DNA of 30,660 nt from positions 1 through 30,660 of the IMG/VR virus record IMGVR_UViG_3300020027_000273, one strand, 5' to 3'. Shown here in pieces: positions 23,579-30,660 of the stretch. The notes under the pieces are model-generated. The model was not told the origin of the DNA, searched no databases, and worked only from the letters and a program-made list of their open reading frames with translations. Position 1 is the stretch's first letter; each line of letters begins with the position of its first letter. This stretch comes from a virus. The position numbers were made by a program, and so were the translations under genes.

Positions 23579-24583
23579 TCACTTTTCAGTTTGACAATGA
23601 AAAAAGTTCTCGCTCACGTTGATCTGATACCCCAGAGTGAATAAGGCCATATCTTTGATCTGTTGTTTTACCTTTTCAAAGTCATCATTTGTCAATCCAC
23701 ATTTATCCCAGACTCGCACATCCACTATCTTTATTTGAGGATTACGCTTGAAGTATTCTTCCGGCAGTTGTTGCTTTATGGAAAGGTGTTCGTAGCCAAT
23801 AGGATCATAGACTCTATCATTGTCAACCCACAAGGGCAGTTCAATGTAAGTTGTTAATCTGTTACGCTTGTGGACTTTGTCAAATCTGTAATCGTGTTTT
23901 ACGTATTTGGTGTATTCGCTTTGATTACCGTAAGGCGCATATCGAAGCAGCCTTACTTCTCGTTCATCTCTGAAATGATCCATTTTATAGAAGCCTATTA
24001 GCCTGCTTGCATCCAAGTAAGCAGTTATGCCATATTTTTTCTTGAATGCGTCTAATTCAGACTGATAGTTCTCAAGGCCAGTGGGCAGTTTGTACTTGAT
24101 TTCTCCAAGATTATAATTGATCCATTGATCTGGCTCATTCACGATTTCAAATACGATTGCCGCTCCACCTTGGCCATAGTTTTGCCAGATATATGGATTA
24201 TCCATTTCCGTAGTTGGGCAAAACGATAGCGTGTAGAGTCTGGACTTCAAGTTCTGAATTGCCTCTTCGTTTATTCCCATTGCTTTGGCGGCATAACCAT
24301 ACTCCTGTTCGTCTGCCGAACTATGAAGGTCATACATTCGAAAAGCCCGGCTGGTTAGTATTGAGAACAGAAACCCCAGACCGGTCAGGTGGAAGAACTG
24401 CAAAGGCTTTGCATAGTAGTATTCCGTGTGACGGTAGTTAAAATTGTAAGAGGCAAGGTCGAGACGATAGTGTTCGCCGTTGACGTTTCCACCACCTTCG
24501 AATTTTACAATGCCGAAAGCCCGGTTGATTATTTCCTTGAACTCATCATAAATTTCTTTGTCTTCATAAGTTGTGCGCGGCAT
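23579..24583 (-). CDS. DUF2971-like protein (defence-island type)
   Basis: A 334-residue protein with the pattern of DUF2971: an early LGFLFSILTSRAFRMYDLHS SADEQE segment, LYTLSFCPTTEMDNPYIWQN YGQGGAAIVFEI, then FYKMDHFRDEREVRLLRYAP. Members are common in defence islands, with unknown activity; some are suggested to be ADP-ribosyltransferase-like, which I cannot judge here. The gene starts 20 bp after the serine recombinase stops and probably shares its transcript. It converges on the HEPN operon. Confidence 0.55.
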   Translation of the reverse strand: MPRTTYEDKEIYDEFKEIINRAFGIVKFEGGGNVNGEHYRLDLASYNFNYRHTEYYYAKPLQFFHLTGLGFLFSILTSRAFRMYDLHSSADEQEYGYAAKAMGINEEAIQNLKSRLYTLSFCPTTEMDNPYIWQNYGQGGAAIVFEIVNEPDQWINYNLGEIKYKLPTGLENYQSELDAFKKKYGITAYLDASRLIGFYKMDHFRDEREVRLLRYAPYGNQSEYTKYVKHDYRFDKVHKRNRLTTYIELPLWVDNDRVYDPIGYEHLSIKQQLPEEYFKRNPQIKIVDVRVWDKCGLTNDDFEKVKQQIKDMALFTLGYQINVSENFFHCQTEK

Positions 24584-24603
24584 GGAGGTGTTAGTTTTAG
24601 TAA

Positions 24604-25257
24604 CTATGAACGGTTTAAAATCCTTGAAACACTGATTGCCTCGAACTTACTGCCCTTGCTGGTCTTGTATTGGAGTTCGTTAAGCCTTTCAGCGATGGCC
24701 CGGTAACTCATCTTATCTTTCCTCAATAATTGTATCATGGCAAGGGCTTGAATATTGTTCTTGTTGGTTCTGGCTGCGTCCATTCTGGACTTGACGCCTG
24801 CCTTCCTTCCCTTGCTGGTCATGTTATCAGGACTGCCCAAAGGTTCTCCACGTCTACGCTTGGCCGCTAAGGCATCCTTGATTCGTTTACTGATGATCTC
24901 CCGTTCATGTTGTGCCATGCTTGCAAATATCCCTATGGTCAGGGTGTTTGCGTCTGGCAGGTCAAGGGCTTTGAAGTCCACCTTAGTATCTCGGAGAGTG
25001 AAGATAAAGGAAACATTCCGGGACAGTCTGTCCAGTTTGGCAATAAGCAGAGTCGCACCAACCTTCTTGGCGTGTTCTATTGCTTTCAATAGGTTCGGTC
25101 TGGAATCATTCTTCCCGGATTCGATGTCCTTGTATTCCGCAATCAAAGAGCGTCTCTTATCGCCTGAAATGAAGTCCTGAACGGTCTTTTGTTGGGCTTC
25201 TAGGCCAAGACCTGACTTGCCCTGTCTTTTGGTGGATACCCTGTAATATGCGATCAT
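24604..25257 (-). CDS. Small serine recombinase (resolvase/invertase family)
   Basis: From ATG at 25257 (217 residues; a GTG at 25266 would add three). Catalytic domain: MIAYYRVSTKRQGKSGLGLE with nucleophile S8, then LLIAKLDRLSRNVSFI with the conserved LDRLSR, and FASMAQHEREIISKRIKDAL. The C-terminus ends in a helix-turn-helix (MSYRAIAERLNELQYKTSKG), normal for resolvases of 180-220 residues. It lacks the long zinc-ribbon part of large serine integrases. A tandem-repeat array lies just upstream, a plausible binding or res site. It may mobilise the cargo, invert a segment, or be an accessory phage gene. Confidence 0.85.
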   Translation of the reverse strand: MIAYYRVSTKRQGKSGLGLEAQQKTVQDFISGDKRRSLIAEYKDIESGKNDSRPNLLKAIEHAKKVGATLLIAKLDRLSRNVSFIFTLRDTKVDFKALDLPDANTLTIGIFASMAQHEREIISKRIKDALAAKRRRGEPLGSPDNMTSKGRKAGVKSRMDAARTNKNNIQALAMIQLLRKDKMSYRAIAERLNELQYKTSKGSKFEAISVSRILNRS

Positions 25258-25273
25258 CTTTGCCACGTTTAAA

Positions 25274-25371
25274 GTTACTATTCCTAACTAAGATTGAAAA
25301 CTACCCTTAACTAAGAATGACGGGGAACAATTTCTAACTAAGATTACCCGTTACTATTCCTAACTAAGAAT
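25274..25371. repeat. Four-copy TAACTAAGA repeat array upstream of the serine recombinase
   Basis: The 12-mers at 25284-25295 (CTAACTAAGATT), 25307-25318 (TTAACTAAGAAT), 25334-25345 (CTAACTAAGATT) and 25360-25371 (CTAACTAAGAAT) all point the same way, with spacing 23, 27 and 26 bp. The outer two extend into a perfect 20-bp repeat, GTTACTATTCCTAACTAAGA, at 25274-25293 and 25350-25369. The array fills the gap between a terminator and the recombinase start. It fits recombinase subsites or repressor operators. Confidence 0.8.
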
Positions 25372-25372
25372 G

Positions 25373-25392
25373 AAAAAGGGGCTCGTGGCCCC
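25373..25392 (-). terminator. Rho-independent terminator of the LPD29-like gene
   Basis: Read on the minus strand, GGGGC and GCCCC form a stem with a CACGA loop, followed by five T. It lies 5 bp after the LPD29-like stop and before the repeat array. Confidence 0.85.
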
Positions 25393-25397
25393 TGTCA

Positions 25398-25799
25398 TTA
25401 CTTCTGGATAAATGGTTTGTCCCACCGTCCCACCTGATAATCGTAGTAGAACGCGCAATTGAAGTAGTCGGTCATTGAATCCGACTTATCCCAATGGTAC
25501 TTCTTTATGATCGTTTCGACGACTTCGAAAAGTCCCTTGGCCTCCACGGTCAAATTACTGTCCTCAGTGAAACTATACTGATTCACACCATAGCGGCCAT
25601 CAAATGGCTTGGCATTGTTGTCATAGGACATGTAGCCTCTATGAACGATCTCGTTCTTTACCACTGGTGCAAAAGGTGCTGAAATCAGGGCAACAGATAT
25701 ATGGTTGTAATCCGTGGTAACTGATACCTTGACACCCTTCAAAGACTTCACTGCTTCCTTGATTTCTTTGGCGATTTGCTTAGTTGACGTGCGATCCAT
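25398..25799 (-). CDS. LPD29-like protein
   Basis: A 133-residue protein. Its N-terminal helix (STKQIAKEIKEAVKSLKGVK) leads into VSVTTDYNHISVALIS, and its C-terminus is WDKSDSMTDYFNCAFYYDYQ followed by VGRWDKPF. From memory these fit LPD29, a domain that occurs as a small stand-alone protein or within large polyvalent proteins of phages and mobile elements, function unknown. It is leftward, alone, ended by a strong terminator, and preceded by an 11-bp palindrome next to its start, which suggests specific repression. Family call moderate. Confidence 0.6.
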   Translation of the reverse strand: MDRTSTKQIAKEIKEAVKSLKGVKVSVTTDYNHISVALISAPFAPVVKNEIVHRGYMSYDNNAKPFDGRYGVNQYSFTEDSNLTVEAKGLFEVVETIIKKYHWDKSDSMTDYFNCAFYYDYQVGRWDKPFIQK

Positions 25800-25807
25800 G
25801 TTATTCT

Positions 25808-25836
25808 TTGTTTTTGGTCATGTATACCAAAAACAA
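25808..25836. promoter_or_regulatory. Perfect 11-bp inverted repeat (operator-like)
   Basis: TTGTTTTTGGT (25808-25818) and ACCAAAAACAA (25826-25836) are exact reverse complements separated by CATGTAT. The site begins 9 bp upstream of the LPD29-like start and covers the ATG of a small plus-strand ORF. No T tract follows, so it is not a terminator. It could be an operator or a hairpin in the LPD29 leader. Confidence 0.7.
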
Positions 25837-25981
25837 CCACGATGTAACCTCTCTGTATCTACTGTTTCTGTTAAGTTATATCGTCTATTTACTGAACTAT
25901 GCGCTACAGAACCGCAACATGATAGTATTTATGGGAAGCGCGGGCACATCATTTGGTCACTTAGGCTTACAGGTCATTTGA
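25820..25981 (+). CDS. Possible small membrane protein before the terminase genes
   Basis: A 53-codon ORF starting inside the palindrome and ending 31 bp before the small terminase gene. It has one hydrophobic segment (SLYLLFLLSYIVYLLNYAL), then GSAGTSFGHLGLQV. No family recognised. The gap to the terminase is short, so co-transcription is possible. It may equally be chance coding in a regulatory region. GTATTTAT occurs on this strand at 25925-25932, 80 bp before the terminase start. Confidence 0.3.
   Translation: MYTKNNHDVTSLYLLFLLSYIVYLLNYALQNRNMIVFMGSAGTSFGHLGLQVI
25925..25932 (+). promoter_or_regulatory. Possible late element GTATTTAT upstream of the terminase genes
   Basis: The only plus-strand match located between genes and upstream of a phage gene. 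It lies 80 nt before the small terminase start, farther than in the minus-strand cases, so it is a weak candidate. Confidence 0.25.
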
Positions 25982-26012
25982 TTGATTTATGATCTTGCTT
26001 GCGGTTCGACAC

Positions 26013-26459
26013 ATGGCAAAACAATTAAACGAGAAGCAACTAGAGATACTTCGAAAACATCAGTTCAAGAAGGGCGAGGTGCAGCAGCCACAAGGCAGGA
26101 CATCACCCAATAAGATTAACCAGCATATAAGGGAAGTACTCTCCCATGCAGTACAGGACAATCTACCAGCAGTCAACAAGGCAATAGGATCATTACTAAA
26201 GTCTGAGAATGATCTAGTAAAGTCCAGAGGCGTTGATCTGTACTTGAGTTTACTTGAATTCTCCCAACCAAAACTTCAGGCGGTCGCTTTAAAAACTGAT
26301 GGGGCAAGCAACAGCATAATTGTCATCGGCAAACCTGCTGATCTTGAACTTCCAAGTTATGAGCCAAACGACCAGCAGGCAGACGATGGTTATTTACAGG
26401 AAGCCTCTTTAGTTGATCCCAACATAAATAACCCTAGTGATGATAGCCAAGAATATTAA
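26013..26459 (+). CDS. Putative terminase small subunit
   Basis: From ATG at 26013, 148 residues (an ATG at 25989 gives 156). The basic N-terminus (MAKQLNEKQLEILRKHQFKK) and helical core with INQHIREVLSHAVQDNLPAV fit a DNA-binding oligomeric small subunit, but no family signature is clear. The TAATG overlap with the next gene indicates coupling to the large terminase, which is the main reason for the call. Acidic, disordered C-terminus. Confidence 0.6.
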   Translation: MAKQLNEKQLEILRKHQFKKGEVQQPQGRTSPNKINQHIREVLSHAVQDNLPAVNKAIGSLLKSENDLVKSRGVDLYLSLLEFSQPKLQAVALKTDGASNSIIVIGKPADLELPSYEPNDQQADDGYLQEASLVDPNINNPSDDSQEY

Positions 26460-27838
26460 TGCAGGTCGACCTATCGAATTTACCCAAGATCGTTTCAAAA
26501 CACTTCTATCCTTTACTACCCAATAAAAAGAAGTACCTAATCTGCTATGGAGGTATTTCGAGCGGCAAGTCTGTCTTCATTGCGCAAAAACTTATCTACA
26601 GAATTCTTACCGATGGCGTTGAGCATAGAATTCTGGTTGTCCGAAAAGTATCGGAGAAACTTAGGCAATCGGTATTCACCGAATGTCTTCAGGTTCTAAG
26701 AGACATGGGCCTCTCCCCTTATGCAAATGTCACTACGTCACCATTGCAAATCAACCTATTCGGTAGCACGATTTTGTTTTCAGGAATTGATGAAAGCGAA
26801 AAGATAAAATCAATATCCCGTATAAGTGCTGTTTGGATCGAAGAGGCAACGGAACTGTTGGAATCTGACTTTGATGAGTTAGCAGACAGATTAAGAACAG
26901 ACTATCCTACCTACAAACAAATCATTCTTTCATTCAACCCGATCAGCAAAAGCCATTGGCTTTACAAACGGTTTTTTGAAAATGATGATCTGAAGAATGA
27001 TACTTCAATTCACAAATCCACTTATCTGGACAATGATTTCATCAATACCGAAGAGTTTGGTAACAGCATTAGAGCCAGATACAAGAACAATGCAAATGCT
27101 TATCAGGTTAAGGTTTTGGGAAACTTCGGTTCAGATCAGACCGGAGGTGAATTTTACGCTTCGTTCAATGCTGGCACCACTGTTACAAATGTTTCGTATG
27201 ACCCTGAATACCCGTTGATCCTATCATGGGATTTTAACGTCTTGCCGTTCAGTGCTTGCCTTATTGGTCAGTTGACCGGTAAGACATTAAACATCATTAA
27301 TGAAATCGCTCTCGAATCTCCATTCAACAGGCCGATAAACGTAATGCAAGAACTAAAGAGAAGATACCCTCACCATTATTCCGGCATATACGTTACAGGG
27401 GATGCTTCCGGAAAAGCGAATAGCACTAGGACTCAAGATAACGTAAACGATTACACCGTAATCTTTGAACAATTGAAAACCTATGTAGGTGTAAAGGATT
27501 TTGTTCCTTCGAAGAACGCCAATGTCTTTCAACGTGGAGAGTTTATCAACGCTCTGTTTGCTGGTGATGTTGAAGGCGTTCAAATACATATTGATCCTTC
27601 ATGCACAAAATTAATTGAAGACCTTTCAAATATTAAGCGATCAGAAGACGGATCAAAATGGAAACGTAGAATCAAGAGCAAAACAACAGGGCAAACTTTT
27701 GAAGAGTACGGCCACATGTCAGACGCGTTAGACATCATGGTAACTCAATTCATGAAGGAAGACTTCAAAAAGTATCTTAGAGGTTCCAATGCGGATTTGC
27801 ACGTAGGTAGCCGTTACGTGCCATTAAATCTCTATTGA
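26459..27838 (+). CDS. Terminase large subunit (PBSX / Terminase_3 type)
   Basis: A 459-residue DNA-packaging motor. ATPase: Walker A GGISSGKS (31-38) and Walker B AVWIEEA (124-130), with the coupling motif LSFNPI near 158-162. Nuclease: aspartates at D258 (ILSWDFN), D315 (YVTGDASG) and about D422-425 (MSDALDIM), the RNase H-like triad. Length is normal (420-480). PBSX-type terminases usually package by headful or cos mechanisms; which applies here is not visible. It is encoded on the opposite strand to the portal and separated from it by the 6-kb cargo island. Confidence 0.9.
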   Translation: MQVDLSNLPKIVSKHFYPLLPNKKKYLICYGGISSGKSVFIAQKLIYRILTDGVEHRILVVRKVSEKLRQSVFTECLQVLRDMGLSPYANVTTSPLQINLFGSTILFSGIDESEKIKSISRISAVWIEEATELLESDFDELADRLRTDYPTYKQIILSFNPISKSHWLYKRFFENDDLKNDTSIHKSTYLDNDFINTEEFGNSIRARYKNNANAYQVKVLGNFGSDQTGGEFYASFNAGTTVTNVSYDPEYPLILSWDFNVLPFSACLIGQLTGKTLNIINEIALESPFNRPINVMQELKRRYPHHYSGIYVTGDASGKANSTRTQDNVNDYTVIFEQLKTYVGVKDFVPSKNANVFQRGEFINALFAGDVEGVQIHIDPSCTKLIEDLSNIKRSEDGSKWKRRIKSKTTGQTFEEYGHMSDALDIMVTQFMKEDFKKYLRGSNADLHVGSRYVPLNLY

Positions 27839-28023
27839 CACGGGATTTCATTGTACGCATGAAACCCACCTGCAATCACAGTAAATAAATTAACACGCTC
27901 GGTCGATCCGAACGGGATGACTATCAGGTCACCGGTTTGAGCATCATTTCCAACGAATCTAAATCTAACGACAACACCTGTCGTCAATAAAACTGCATAG
28001 CAAAGGTCGAGTTCTAAAAACAT
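27832..28023 (-). CDS. Small unknown protein convergent with the terminase gene
   Basis: A 63-codon ORF overlapping the terminase 3' end by 7 bp. Composition is protein-like (TTGVVVRFRFVGNDAQTGDL IVIPFGSTERV), beta-rich, no known family. It is 21 bp downstream of another leftward ORF and may form a pair with it. A minor phage protein or non-coding. Confidence 0.4.
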   Translation of the reverse strand: MFLELDLCYAVLLTTGVVVRFRFVGNDAQTGDLIVIPFGSTERVNLFTVIAGGFHAYNEIPCQ

Positions 28024-28044
28024 ATATTATGACATTTATTTACA

Positions 28045-28233
28045 CTAATCTACCATAATGCCGTATGCAGCGGATAGTACAATTCTACTATCGCCGCGAC
28101 AAAGCACACCAATCAAAAGACGAATCGTTTTCTCTTGCGTCCAATAGAATTGGATAAGGCGAATCGCAAAGGTCGCCTCCCGAATATGAGATAAAACACT
28201 AATTGCGTACCTTCTGTAATCGGTAAATAGCAA
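28045..28233 (-). pseudogene. Leftward gene fragment cut by the IS21 element
   Basis: An open frame of 62 codons that runs up to the IS21 left end. Protein-like (FYWTQEKTIRLLIGVLCRGD SRIVLSAAYG), with no ATG start; the only possible start is TTG at the junction. This fits a phage gene whose 5' part lies on the far side of the insertion, outside the window. Unknown family. Confidence 0.4.
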
Positions 28234-28295
28234 TGCACCACTTTTGGCAATCAGGAATGCACCAAAAATGGCAACAAGAGTGCACCATTAAGAGC
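28234..28295 (+). repeat. IS21 left-end multiple repeats
   Basis: Three related units starting TGCACCA: TGCACCACTTTTGGCA at 28234-28249, TGCACCAAAAATGGCA at 28258-28273 and TGCACCATTAAGAGC at 28281-28295, spaced 24 and 23 bp. IS21 elements carry such internal repeats at their ends as transposase binding sites. Confidence 0.65.
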
Positions 28296-28326
28296 GAGAT
28301 TCGTGGGCTTAATAAACCCTCGGACA

Positions 28327-29886
28327 ATGAATGCACACTTAATCAAATTCCTGATGTATTACGAGATTCACCGCCTGAGACGGGAAGACCATTCGGTAAG
28401 GAAAATCACAGAACTACTAGGTATTAATCGCAGAACTGTAGGCAAATATCTCTCGATGACCGAGAAGGAGTACGAAGCCTTCCTGATCAAGCAGTCTGAT
28501 AGGAAGAAAGAACTTCAATCCTACGAGCCCTTTGTCAAAGAGAAACTGGAGCTTTTTCCTGATACTTCCGCAGCTCAGATGCACGATTGGCTGAAAGAGC
28601 ACCATTCTGACTTCCCTGAACTGAACGCTAAGACGATCTTCAACTTTGTTCACTGGGTACGAAACAAATACAATATTCCCAAGTTACAGGAACAACGTCA
28701 GCACAGCGTAGTAGAGGAACTGCCCTACGGGAAACAAGCGCAGGTAGACTTCGGAGAATATAGCCTGAGAAGTTCATCGGGTGTGAGAGTCAAAGTGTTC
28801 TTCTTCACATTTGTATTAGCACGTTCACGTTACAAATACATCTGGTTCACTGACCATTATTTTACCAGTGAACTGGCCATCCAGGCACATGAACAGGCCT
28901 TTGCTTATATCCAGGGAGTTCCTGATGAGATTGTCTATGATCAGGACAAGGTATTTATCGTAAGCGAAAACTGTGGCGACATCATTCTCACCGATGTGTT
29001 CCGGAGGTATACACGGACGCAATCCTTTCAGCTCTACTTCTGTCGTAAATCTGATCCTCAGAGTAAAGGTAAGGTCGAAAACCTGGTAAAGTATATCAAG
29101 CAAAACTTTCTCTACAACCGTACCTATTACAACATTGAAACACTCAATGACGATGTCATGGGATGGCTCGGTCGTACAGCTAACGCACTGCCACATGGCT
29201 TTACCCGGAAGGAACCACATGCGGAATGGATCAATGAACGCGTCTTTTTAAAACCATATGTGGTACAGCCAGTCGTGATCAAGGCTGTCGCCTATACTGT
29301 ACGAAAGGATAATACGATCTCCTGGAAAAGCAATCTTTACTCTGTTCCATTGGGAACCTACAGCGGAAGAGGTGCTCAGGTTACCGTACGAAGTCAACAA
29401 GAAGATCTGGTGATCTCCCATGCAGAGGGTCATGAATTATGTCGCCATAAGATTGCCGTCGGGAAGGGCCTTAAAATCATCAATACAGACCATAAACGAG
29501 ATAAATCAACGGGCATTGACGAAATGATCCACCAACTATGCGCATTGCTGGAGGACCCGGGATCTGGAAGAGCCTGGCTCTCAGCACTGCGAAATGCAAA
29601 GCCGCGATATGTCCGGGACCAGCTTTCTGCCATTCGGACAGTAATTGAAAAAAGTCCCGCACCATTGATTGAAAAGACGATCAAATATTGTCTGGACAAC
29701 AATATTACCAGCGCGATGGATTTTAAAGCAATCATCGTCCAGCAACAACAACGGTCAGTGGTTCAGGAAAAGATCATTCCATTAAACCCTCTATCGGGTA
29801 CCCGACCCCAAATCAATGAGCCGCAGAAAAGCTCGATTCAGGACTATCAGGATCTTATTAAAAAATCAACCAATCGTCAGAACTAA
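28327..29886 (+). CDS. istA: IS21-family transposase IstA
   Basis: From ATG at 28327, 519 residues (a GTG at 28303 is less likely). N-terminal helix-turn-helix with SVRKITELLGINRRTVGKYL (23-42). DDE integrase core: D141 (QAQVDFGEY), D205 (IVYDQDKV) and E251 (SKGKVENLVKYIK). The C-terminal domain contains KSNLYSVPLGTYSGRGAQVT V, typical of IstA. It catalyses strand transfer. It is followed 24 bp later by istB. Confidence 0.95.
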   Translation: MNAHLIKFLMYYEIHRLRREDHSVRKITELLGINRRTVGKYLSMTEKEYEAFLIKQSDRKKELQSYEPFVKEKLELFPDTSAAQMHDWLKEHHSDFPELNAKTIFNFVHWVRNKYNIPKLQEQRQHSVVEELPYGKQAQVDFGEYSLRSSSGVRVKVFFFTFVLARSRYKYIWFTDHYFTSELAIQAHEQAFAYIQGVPDEIVYDQDKVFIVSENCGDIILTDVFRRYTRTQSFQLYFCRKSDPQSKGKVENLVKYIKQNFLYNRTYYNIETLNDDVMGWLGRTANALPHGFTRKEPHAEWINERVFLKPYVVQPVVIKAVAYTVRKDNTISWKSNLYSVPLGTYSGRGAQVTVRSQQEDLVISHAEGHELCRHKIAVGKGLKIINTDHKRDKSTGIDEMIHQLCALLEDPGSGRAWLSALRNAKPRYVRDQLSAIRTVIEKSPAPLIEKTIKYCLDNNITSAMDFKAIIVQQQQRSVVQEKIIPLNPLSGTRPQINEPQKSSIQDYQDLIKKSTNRQN

Positions 29887-29910
29887 CCAACATGTAAAAC
29901 CAAAGAGAAG

Positions 29911-30660
29911 ATGGACCAAAAACAACAAGTCAAACAGTACTGCCAGCAGTTCAAGATTACCGGTATCAGCCGGCAGATCGAGGAGCTTATTGCAGCAGCA
30001 GAAGAGAAGAGCACGGGCTTTATGGATTTTACCGTCGCCATGTTTAAAGCCGAAGCCGATCACCGGCATGACAACGAACTCCAGCGACGCATTAAAACGG
30101 CTTCACTGCCAATTGCTAGTGATCTAAATACATACGATCATCAAGTAGAGAACGGCTTACCCAAGACACGACTCAATCAGTTACGTGAGCTCAACTGGCT
30201 GGATCAGATTTACAACATCATGCTCATGGGACCATCTGGAACCGGCAAAACCTTTTTGGCTGCCGGGCTCTGCGCGGATGCACTGGCAAAGGGCTATAAA
30301 GCCTACTTCAGAACCATGGAAGAACTCATGACCATGCTCAAGTTAAAAGACGTTACTAAGACGCACATGACCGAATACAAGCGGCTAAGTAAAGCAAATC
30401 TGATCGTCATTGATGACATTATGCTCTTCCCGGTAGAGAAGTTCCAGGCCGTAAGCTTTTTCAATTTTATCAATCAAATCTATGAGAGTACCTCCTTTGT
30501 CATCACCACCAATAAAATGCCAGCAGACTGGGCAAAAGTACTAGATGACGAGGTACTGGCCACTGCGCTTCTAGATCGCCTACTATACCGTTGTGAGATA
30601 ATTAACCTAACCGGAAAGAGCTACCGGCTGAGCAACCGAAAAACAATATTTGAATCCTGA
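29911..30660 (+). CDS. istB: IS21-family helper ATPase IstB
   Basis: A 249-residue AAA+ ATPase related to DnaC. Walker A GPSGTGKT (107-114) and Walker B LIVIDDI (164-170). Sensor region FVITTNKMPADWAKVL and DRLLYRCEII are typical. IstB binds target DNA and activates IstA. The stop codon is the last three bases of the window, so the ORF is complete but the right IS end is not shown. Confidence 0.95.
   Translation: MDQKQQVKQYCQQFKITGISRQIEELIAAAEEKSTGFMDFTVAMFKAEADHRHDNELQRRIKTASLPIASDLNTYDHQVENGLPKTRLNQLRELNWLDQIYNIMLMGPSGTGKTFLAAGLCADALAKGYKAYFRTMEELMTMLKLKDVTKTHMTEYKRLSKANLIVIDDIMLFPVEKFQAVSFFNFINQIYESTSFVITTNKMPADWAKVLDDEVLATALLDRLLYRCEIINLTGKSYRLSNRKTIFES

Larger units (their letters stand above)
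28234..30660 (+). mobile_element. IS21-family insertion sequence, left end and both genes
   Basis: The element begins near TGCACCACTTTTGGCA at 28234 and holds istA and istB in order. The right terminal repeat and target duplication lie beyond the window. Its base composition is richer in GC than the phage genes, in line with recent arrival. It bounds the phage genes visible here on the right. Confidence 0.85.

Noticed and set aside
24755-25180. A 141-codon plus-strand ORF opposite the serine recombinase
   Set aside because: Antisense to a clear resolvase domain; no independent features.
25274-25371. CRISPR-like array
   Set aside because: Only four degenerate 12-mers with 11-15 nt between them, no leader and no cas genes nearby.
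372-27838. Endolysin, holin, replication or repressor genes
   Set aside because: None of the translations shows lysozyme, amidase, helicase, primase or phage repressor features. The small membrane ORF at 25820 is too uncertain to call a holin.

Overview
The window looks like most of a contractile-tailed (myovirus-type) prophage in a Bacteroidota chromosome, with an IS21-family insertion sequence at its right end. Evidence for the host group: TAnnTTTG-type -7 promoter elements (for example before the integrase), no Shine-Dalgarno motifs at gene starts, a SprB-like repeat in a baseplate protein, and head/tail families typical of Bacteroidota prophages. No tRNA, rRNA or CRISPR array was seen.

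Layout. Positions 1-203 hold the tail end of a leftward gene without a start, possibly host DNA at the prophage boundary. At 372-2324 is a large tyrosine recombinase whose promoter region carries direct repeats. A putative abortive-infection gene (2468-3334) follows, behind a terminator hairpin. From 19924 down to 3337 the minus strand carries the morphogenesis genes in order: Gp36-like connector, portal fused to a MuF domain, ClpP-like protease/scaffold, major capsid protein, sheath, tube, tail chaperones, tape measure, hub and spike proteins, gp25-like wedge, LysM/SprB protein, fibre-like protein, a T4 gp55-like late sigma factor, baseplate J, a gpI-position protein and a tail fibre. One small plus-strand gene (16949-17218) is embedded antisense in this cluster.

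Between the head genes and the terminase genes lies a cargo island (20078-25799). It holds a tight four-gene plus-strand operon (small unknown protein, PD-(D/E)XK nuclease, helical HEPN-like protein, HEPN RNase-like protein), and facing it a serine recombinase plus DUF2971-like pair behind a tandem-repeat array, and an LPD29-like gene behind a perfect palindrome. The terminase genes (26013-27838) lie on the plus strand, opposite to the other structural genes. Two small leftward ORFs follow, the second apparently cut by IS21 (istA and istB to the window end).

Main observations. (1) GTATTTA followed by A, T or G lies 4-17 nt before the start of seven minus-strand phage genes, and the phage encodes a gp55-like sigma factor; together these suggest a private late-transcription system. 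(2) Three reading-frame changes: a canonical -1 slippery heptamer CCCAAAC in the tail chaperone gene, a +1 shift at TTT TGA in the tail tube gene (like the RF2 site), and a +1 shift at A5 in the tail fibre. The last two could be recoding, mutation or sequencing error. (3) The four-gene nuclease/HEPN operon is a candidate undescribed anti-phage system. Lysis, replication and repressor genes were not seen and may lie beyond the IS element.
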